Below are positions 59,464-64,000 of a DNA stretch of 64,000 bases, in pieces (position 1 is the first letter of the stretch; each line of letters begins with the position of its first letter). Origin of the DNA: Obesumbacterium proteus. GTDB lineage: Bacteria; Pseudomonadota; Gammaproteobacteria; Enterobacterales; Enterobacteriaceae. The position numbers and the translations under genes were made by a program. Below the pieces are notes generated by a model. It was not told the DNA's origin and ran no database searches. It worked only from the letters and a program-made list of their open reading frames with translations. The stretch is taken from positions 2,976,001-3,040,000 of the forward strand of contig NZ_CP014608.1 of assembly GCF_001586165.1 (NCBI RefSeq), in the 5' to 3' direction.

Positions 59464-59808
59464 ATGAACTACCTGAAAGCGCAGTTAAGAGCGGCCAAGT
59501 CAATCGCGAAGAATGGGAAGAAGTTTGCCCTTTGGCGTGGTGGCGGGGTCGAAAACATAGGCGGCATCGAGGTTGAAACGCCGGAAGTAAGCCTGGCGAT
59601 CACCGGAATTGTGGTGCAGTACAAATTAAACGAAATCGACGGAACGCTAATTGAATCTGGCGATTTTCAAATTATAGCCACGGCCGAAACTGAAATTAAG
59701 ATAGACGATTGGATCGATGTAGACGGCCGCCGCTATCGAGTTATAGCACCTAACCCCATCAAGCCGGCTGGCGTTCTCATTTTATATAAACCACAGCTAA
59801 GGGCCTAG
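59464..59808 (+). CDS. Head closure / neck protein
   Basis: A 114-residue beta-rich protein (VSLAITGIVVQYKLNEIDGTLIESGDFQIIATAE, then DGRRYRVIAPNPIKPAG), typical of head-closure (stopper) proteins with an SPP1 gp16 / DUF3599-like layout. Identified mainly by pattern and gene order between connector and tail-completion genes. Confidence 0.6.
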   Translation: MNYLKAQLRAAKSIAKNGKKFALWRGGGVENIGGIEVETPEVSLAITGIVVQYKLNEIDGTLIESGDFQIIATAETEIKIDDWIDVDGRRYRVIAPNPIKPAGVLILYKPQLRA

Positions 59809-59810
59809 TC

Positions 59811-60398
59811 ATGGCAAATAGCGATCAGTTTATGGCATCTATCAATCTATTCGTTGATGGCTCGAAAAATAAGATGGACGAAGTAGTAAGGCGAACGGGG
59901 ATAAAAATTCTTGCGCGCCTTGTAGATATGTCACCCGTTGGTAATCCTGAAATATGGGCCATTAATCAGACTGCGGCCCAATATAACCGCGCGGTATACG
60001 AGGCCAACGAGGCCGCTAAGCAGGATCCGGCTAATCTGACCAAAACGGGGCGACTGAAGAAGAAAGCCCGCGTTTCGGACAGTATGGATATTAAAGCGCC
60101 GGCAGGATATACCGGCGGCCGCTTCAAGGGTAATTGGCAAATAGGAATAGATCACGAACCTAGCGGAGAAACAAACCGCGTAGACGCGGGCGGATCTACA
60201 ACTATGGCAACGGGGAACATGGTTTTAGAGCAATTCAAAGTAGGCATGCGTACCATTTATTTTGTGAACAACGTTCCCTATGCCTACCGGTTAGAAGTCG
60301 AAGGCCATTCACAGCAGGCACCGGAAGGAATGATCCGCGTAACCGTGAAGGATTTTCCAAGCATTTTTCGCGAAGTTATGCAGGAGGTTAACGGCTAA
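59811..60398 (+). CDS. HK97 gp10-like tail-completion protein
   Basis: A 195-residue neck protein of the HK97 gp10 type. Key features are VVRRTGIKILARLVDMSPVGNPE, GRFKGNWQIGIDHEPSG, and a closing VPYAYRLEVEGHSQQAPEGMI region. It helps join head and tail. It begins two bases after the head-closure gene and is immediately followed by the tail terminator. Confidence 0.75.
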   Translation: MANSDQFMASINLFVDGSKNKMDEVVRRTGIKILARLVDMSPVGNPEIWAINQTAAQYNRAVYEANEAAKQDPANLTKTGRLKKKARVSDSMDIKAPAGYTGGRFKGNWQIGIDHEPSGETNRVDAGGSTTMATGNMVLEQFKVGMRTIYFVNNVPYAYRLEVEGHSQQAPEGMIRVTVKDFPSIFREVMQEVNG

Positions 60399-60818
60399 AT
60401 GTCAACGACACTAATCACGCAGCTTTTAGAATCAAAGTTGGCCGGCGTGGCCGCGACGCTAGGCTTAGAAATCGCGATGGAAAATATCAGTTTCAAGCCT
60501 AAAGACAGCAAAGCAATTTATCTGCGCTCGCATATCTTGCCTGCTAAAACGCTTGGCATTGATATTGCCGGCGCGCTGCAAGTCTTCCGCGGCGTGTTTC
60601 AAGTGGATGTGGTAGCGCCTGCGGGCTCAGGCAAGACGAAAGCGGGAGAGGTGGCAGATAGTATCCTGAAAGCCTTTCCGGCCGGCTTGGAGCTAACCAG
60701 CGGCGAATTTACCGCATACATTGAATCGGTACCGTATCGAATGCGGCCGCTTCCTAGTGATACCCGTTATTTAATCCCCGTTAATATCGATTATCGGGCC
60801 GACACCGTTACAGGATGA
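60399..60818 (+). CDS. Tail terminator (DUF4128-like)
   Basis: A 139-residue protein with the tail-terminator pattern (LITQLLESKLAGVAATLG, YLRSHILPAKT, FRGVFQVDVVAPAGSGKT and a final RYLIPVNIDYRAD), which caps the tail tube. It abuts the gp10-like gene with no gap. Confidence 0.72.
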   Translation: MSTTLITQLLESKLAGVAATLGLEIAMENISFKPKDSKAIYLRSHILPAKTLGIDIAGALQVFRGVFQVDVVAPAGSGKTKAGEVADSILKAFPAGLELTSGEFTAYIESVPYRMRPLPSDTRYLIPVNIDYRADTVTG

Positions 60819-60825
60819 AATAATC

Positions 60826-61263
60826 ATGGCAGAAATTAAAATCAAAATTGATAGCAGCGATATTGACGCGGCGATCGCTAAGGTTTCGCATCTTCTCGAA
60901 CTGGTTGAACGCCTGCCAGCTGGCTTGCTGGGTACTGGTACCGAATCGAAAGAGGTGCAATCCGAATCAGTGAAGGTTTTCATTAATGAAGCGTTTATCA
61001 ATAAGAAGGCTGTTACAGCTGCCAACGTTAGCGAAGTTATCGAAAACGCGATCGCCAATAGTAAGGAATTTGAAAAGCCGAAAAATGGCGAGCCCGTCTA
61101 CTATGCCCCCGCTTTCACTATTGAACAGGCGCCTTATGCTGAGGACTTGCCATTAGGGCAAAAGCAATTATCCAACGGAGATATCAATGCATTAATTCGC
61201 ACTGGTATTTCAACGGCCTTACGCCCCGGCGGTTCTATCTGGCAAGCATTAAACGGTAGATAA
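60826..61263 (+). CDS. Hypothetical protein of the tail module
   Basis: A 145-residue protein, alpha-rich (IKIDSSDIDAAIAKVSHLLELVERLP), between tail terminator and tail tube. The N-terminus resembles phage virion morphogenesis proteins, but I cannot assign it. Followed by a terminator. Confidence 0.5.
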   Translation: MAEIKIKIDSSDIDAAIAKVSHLLELVERLPAGLLGTGTESKEVQSESVKVFINEAFINKKAVTAANVSEVIENAIANSKEFEKPKNGEPVYYAPAFTIEQAPYAEDLPLGQKQLSNGDINALIRTGISTALRPGGSIWQALNGR

Positions 61264-61290
61264 CATTCCGCACCAAGCAAAACCAAACAC

Positions 61291-61313
61291 ACCGCCATTA
61301 GGGCGGTTTTTTT
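61291..61313 (+). terminator. Intrinsic terminator before the tail tube gene
   Basis: ACCGCC/GGCGGT stem with loop ATTAG and seven T. Confidence 0.85.
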
Positions 61314-61337
61314 ATACCTAAAATTGGAGTATTCCCT

Positions 61338-62033
61338 ATGGGCTTTGCATTGCCTAACGGCTCGCATGTTTATCTTGCTAAAACATATGCGGAAGCCGAA
61401 ACCGTCACCGCAGCAACCAACGCGGCCGAAACTGTTTTCACTACTGCCGAAGCAACCAAGGCAAAAGCCGGCGATATTATTCACATCCGCTCGGCGTGGC
61501 CTGGTCTTGATGAGGTTATCGCGCGAGTTAAAGAAGCCTCTGAATCCTCTGTAACGCTCGAAGATATTAATACGTTGAACACCGGCGATTTTGCCGCTGG
61601 TGGCGGCGCAGGTAGCTTCCGAGTCATTAAGTCATGGGAGGAAATGTCTCAAATTACTGAAGTGGCTAGCTCAGGTGGTGAACAGCAGAGCATACAGCTT
61701 CAGTTCTTATCCGATACAACGCAGCGCAACGTAAACACGTTCAAAACTGCCCGCGTCCAAACATACACAATTGCCCATGATTCAAGCCTTCCGTTTTATG
61801 ACCTATTGCGACAAGCGGATAGCTCGCAAGACACCTTAGCCGCTTACATGTTTGTACCGAAGGCAAAAGAGAATCGCTACTGGTCTGCTAAGGCATCCTT
61901 TAACGATATTCCTAATACTGCGGTGAACACGGTTGAAACGGTCACGGCAACGCTAAACCTTCAATCTGGTTTGACTGCCTATAAACAGGCTAGCGCTACT
62001 GCGCCAGCGAGCGCCGCCGCACCAAAAAAATAA
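61338..62033 (+). CDS. Major tail tube protein
   Basis: A 231-residue tail tube protein (Phage_TTP type). Typical are GDIIHIRSAWPGLDEVIARV, FRVIKSWEEMSQITEVASSGGEQQSIQLQFL, LRQADSSQDTLAAYMFVPK, and an Ala-rich C-terminus. It has its own ribosome site after a terminator, which fits a highly expressed gene. Confidence 0.83.
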   Translation: MGFALPNGSHVYLAKTYAEAETVTAATNAAETVFTTAEATKAKAGDIIHIRSAWPGLDEVIARVKEASESSVTLEDINTLNTGDFAAGGGAGSFRVIKSWEEMSQITEVASSGGEQQSIQLQFLSDTTQRNVNTFKTARVQTYTIAHDSSLPFYDLLRQADSSQDTLAAYMFVPKAKENRYWSAKASFNDIPNTAVNTVETVTATLNLQSGLTAYKQASATAPASAAAPKK

Positions 62034-62120
62034 CAATGTTTATTTAATGCCAATAGCCCGCACTGACGGGCTATTCCTTCCGATATCCGAAATAATTTAA
62101 TTCAATAGGAAACAATTTTC

Positions 62121-62474
62121 ATGGCTAAAAAAGTCTGCTTCAACCCTAACCCTACCTTCTCCATTCCAGTGATGATTCCCCGTGCTGGAGATGATGATGG
62201 CGAACTGATCATTACATTCAAGAATAAACAACGCGCAGAGCTTGAATCCTTAGAAAAAGCGCTAAGCGAAAAGCTCGCCGTGCAACGTGAAGAGAATAAA
62301 TTTACCAATGAGCCCACCGCGGATTATTTGATGGAAATTTGCCAAGGCTGGGAACTGCCGGAAGAGTTCAATCGCGATAATGTGATCACCCTTTTGGAAA
62401 ACTACGCGCGCGCGTTTGATTCTATTTCCAGTGCCTACACCCGCGAAATGATGGCGATCCGCGAAAAAAACTAA
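62121..62474 (+). CDS. Tail assembly chaperone, short form
   Basis: A 117-residue protein equivalent to lambda gpG. It starts AKKVCFNPNPTFSIPVMIPRAG and contains FKNKQRAELESLEKAL and EICQGWELPEEFN. It should coat the tape measure during tail assembly. The gene ends with GAA AAA AAC TAA, which contains a slippery heptamer for a longer product. Confidence 0.82.
   Translation: MAKKVCFNPNPTFSIPVMIPRAGDDDGELIITFKNKQRAELESLEKALSEKLAVQREENKFTNEPTADYLMEICQGWELPEEFNRDNVITLLENYARAFDSISSAYTREMMAIREKN
62465..62471 (+). promoter_or_regulatory. -1 ribosomal frameshift site A AAA AAC
   Basis: In the zero frame the sequence reads A AAA AAC immediately before the TAA stop, a canonical slippery heptamer. Slipping back one base leads into a conserved open frame that continues to 62773. 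Confidence 0.9.
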
Positions 62475-62773
62475 TAGCGCTTGCCGAGGCATTCTATACG
62501 CCTGAAATCCCCATAAATAACGCCTTTGGCTTTAGCCCCGATGATTACGATGATGAAATCGTGGAAATCTGGCCGGATATTGCACCCGCCTTTAACGTGT
62601 TCATATGCATGGCTACGCAATGGCGAACCGGCATGAATGGCGTTAGCGGCTTGGATTATAACTGCCTGCCGTGGCTTATGAAGGTGAAAGGCGTAGAGGA
62701 TGAGGCAAGCGCGTTTAGTGATCTTAGAGTTATGGAAGCCGCCGCACTTCGGTTACTTCATAAAAACACCTGA
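62471..62773 (+). CDS. Tail chaperone -1 frameshift extension (gpGT-type)
   Basis: Read after the slip, the frame starts LIALAEAFYTPEIPIN, continues DDYDDEIVEIWPDIAPAFNVF and ends MEAAALRLLHKNT (100 residues), giving a 217-residue fusion equivalent to lambda gpGT; the second half resembles DUF1799 proteins. It has no independent start near its beginning. Confidence 0.85.
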   Translation, partial: LIALAEAFYTPEIPINNAFGFSPDDYDDEIVEIWPDIAPAFNVFICMATQWRTGMNGVSGLDYNCLPWLMKVKGVEDEASAFSDLRVMEAAALRLLHKNT

Positions 62774-62809
62774 TTTAGCCCTGAAGAAACCAGACAAAAA
62801 ACAATAAGG

Positions 62810-62831
62810 CCTCACTTCAGTGAGGTTTTTT
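62810..62831 (+). terminator. Terminator after the tail chaperones
   Basis: CCTCACT/AGTGAGG with a two-base TC loop at the apex and six T. It would separate the chaperone genes from the inserted KilA-N gene. Confidence 0.82.
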
Positions 62832-62843
62832 ATATGCATTTCC

Positions 62844-62960
62844 TGCGCATTCGCGTGCGCATATCCCAATGAGAGCTTTCCGTAGTGTGAGTCTGAGATA
62901 GGGCGGTGGATTTCATCGTTCCGCTCTCGGCCGCCCATATCTACGCGAACAGGCTCGCAC
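62844..62960 (+). ncRNA. Structured leader RNA before second KilA-N gene
   Basis: A TGCGCA...TGCGCA hairpin (about 62844-62861) is followed by a long stem: GTGTGAGTCTG (62885-62895) with CAGGCTCGCAC (62950-62960, two G-T), continued by AGATA-GGGCGG (62896-62906) with CCGCCC-TATCT (62931-62942). The 3' strand ends five bases before the ribosome site AAAGG. The layout resembles the leader of the first KilA-N gene at 47441-47515. Confidence 0.5.
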
Positions 62961-62978
62961 CACAGAAAGGTAAATACG

Positions 62979-63800
62979 ATGAGCGATGTTATCCCTTTAA
63001 ATTATGACGGTCTCCGCATTCGCTTCAATGATGAGGGCTGGATTAACGCTACTGATGTGGCGGAAAAATTTAATAAAGAGCCAACCGCATGGCTTAGGCA
63101 GATCGACGCACTTGAATACATGTCTGCATTGAGTAAGAAGTTATTTGGTAAATCTGGCTTTCTGACAGAAATTAATGAAATCAGAGAGTTAGATACATCT
63201 TCTGCTTCGGCAAGGGCAAAGGTTCTGAGGCTAGTAAAGAGTAGTGGTCTAGTAAGTACCAAGACTGGACCTCAGGGTGGAACATGGATTCATCCAAAGT
63301 TAGCGATACGGTTCGCACGGTGGCTTTCAGTAGATTTTGAAATTTGGTGTGACGAGCAAATTGACTTAATCATTCGTGGGCAGGTAATTAGCTACACCGA
63401 CAAGCAAATTATTGAACTCCTTACCCATCAAGAGGCAACTACATGGGAGAAGAGGTTTAAAGCTCCATTCTATTCAGCACTATCCAAATTAACGCGGCTT
63501 CCATATAACGGTCACATTGGCGGATGCCCTGCATTATTTGGGAAAATTACCGCTGATTGGGTGTATGGGGTAGCGCTCCCAGATGTTGTTTACGACTCTG
63601 TGAAAGGTAAAACAAACGGCCGAGAGAAAATTCACCAATTCCTTAAGCCTGAATTATTGGCCGCAGTAGAGTATCAACTGATGTCGGTGACGGCTCTTGC
63701 AAGTGGCTGTGTAGACTACAAAGATTTTGAGGCCAGATGTACCGCAGCATATGGGGTGAAAGGGCAACTTAAGCTTATTTATCCATCGTCAGCGGCATGA
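62979..63800 (+). CDS. KilA-N / P63C-type regulator inserted among tail genes
   Basis: A 273-residue protein: an N-terminal KilA-N domain (LRIRFNDEGWINATDVAEKFNKEPTAWLRQ and TWIHPKLAIRFARWLSVDFEIWCDEQIDLI) and a C-terminal P63C-like domain (PFYSALSKLTRLPYNGHIGGCPALFGKITADWVY). It lies between the tail chaperone and tape measure genes, flanked by terminators and preceded by its own structured leader, so it is a moron probably expressed independently. It may be an antirepressor or control another phage. Confidence 0.8.
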   Translation: MSDVIPLNYDGLRIRFNDEGWINATDVAEKFNKEPTAWLRQIDALEYMSALSKKLFGKSGFLTEINEIRELDTSSASARAKVLRLVKSSGLVSTKTGPQGGTWIHPKLAIRFARWLSVDFEIWCDEQIDLIIRGQVISYTDKQIIELLTHQEATTWEKRFKAPFYSALSKLTRLPYNGHIGGCPALFGKITADWVYGVALPDVVYDSVKGKTNGREKIHQFLKPELLAAVEYQLMSVTALASGCVDYKDFEARCTAAYGVKGQLKLIYPSSAA

Positions 63801-63876
63801 CTCATTTAAATCTAAAAATCCAAGATGGAACGCTAATTTCACCATGGCGCTTAACCTGTTTACAAAATTAACAAGG

Positions 63877-63900
63877 CCTCACCTAAGTGAGGTCTTTTTT
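63877..63900 (+). terminator. Terminator after the KilA-N moron
   Basis: CCTCAC/GTGAGG with loop CTAA, followed by TCTTTTTT. It is nearly the same as the hairpin on the other side of the inserted gene. Confidence 0.8.
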
Positions 63901-63927
63901 ATAGGATAAATAAATTGTGAGGGCTAT

Positions 63928-64000
63928 ATGGCCGATGAAATTGGCAAGATTTCACTAGTAGCAGATACCAGTAGCCTAGAACGTGCTACCAACGAATTAG
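63928..64000 (+). CDS. Tail tape measure protein, 3' end outside window
   Basis: The first 24 codons only: MADEIGKISLVADTSSLERA is a typical start of lambda-H-type tape measure proteins, and the GAGGG site and position after the tail chaperones agree. The gene continues past the window. Confidence 0.75.
   Translation, partial: MADEIGKISLVADTSSLERATNEL

Overview
The window is chromosomal DNA from an enterobacterium (order Enterobacterales). The evidence is an enteric-type type VI secretion (T6SS) cluster, a cytoplasmic AmyA, ChaC, a Csu-type fimbrial operon and a lambdoid prophage. Hafnia or a close relative is a reasonable guess but is not proven by the sequence.

Host part (1-26912). Bases 1-14280 are the distal half of a T6SS cluster on the + strand. 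An effector island comes first: a DUF3304-like immunity candidate, a Tle1-type DUF2235 phospholipase, a PAAR tip protein and a membrane protein. It is followed by tssM, a tssA/vasJ-type gene, tssF, tssG, tssJ, tssE and a VasL/ImpA-domain gene. tssM and tssG are each interrupted by apparent single-base frameshifts. Next come a DUF3772/MscS channel gene (-), a decayed outer-membrane efflux factor (-), amyA (+), a five-gene Csu/archaic chaperone-usher operon (-) whose usher is frameshifted in a G7 tract, chaC (+) and a tRNA-Lys with anticodon CTT.

Prophage (about 26950 to beyond 64000). A lambdoid siphovirus genome is integrated next to the tRNA. Reading outward from the integrase, the leftward (pL) operon on the - strand holds int, an Xis-like gene, two methyltransferases, many small genes, SSB, an ERF recombinase and a long coiled-coil protein. 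It is punctuated by intrinsic terminators. A short N-like antiterminator gene, nutL (boxA+boxB), pL/OL, cI, OR/pR, cro, nutR and cII form a textbook lambda-style switch. An opposite-strand module (a two-membrane-segment protein flanked by two tiny Pro/Lys-rich ORFs) sits beside N, where lambda and P22 carry sieB. Rightward genes follow: a GIY-YIG/T5orf172 protein, O with iterons, P, a nin region (ninB, ninG, ninH and several small ORFs), Q, a late promoter with terminator and structured leader, holin/SAR endolysin/Rz/Rz1, and a KilA-N antirepressor-like gene. The structural module runs TerS, TerL, portal, MuF protein, scaffold, major capsid, connectors, tail tube and tail chaperones, and ends at the start of the tape measure gene.

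The most interesting features are: a MuF head protein carrying a C-terminal HExxH lethal-factor-like domain followed at once by a small overlapping gene (toxin-immunity candidate); Ig-like domains with no start of their own, reachable by a -1 frameshift from the end of the major capsid gene; a canonical A AAA AAC frameshift in the tail chaperones; structured RNA leaders before both KilA-N genes; a tRNA-like fold in the late leader; a TGCGCA repeat cluster in terS; and a lambda N-like C-terminal tail in an overlapping frame. At least six single-base frameshifts plus one nonsense codon mean that assembly error must be weighed against real gene decay.
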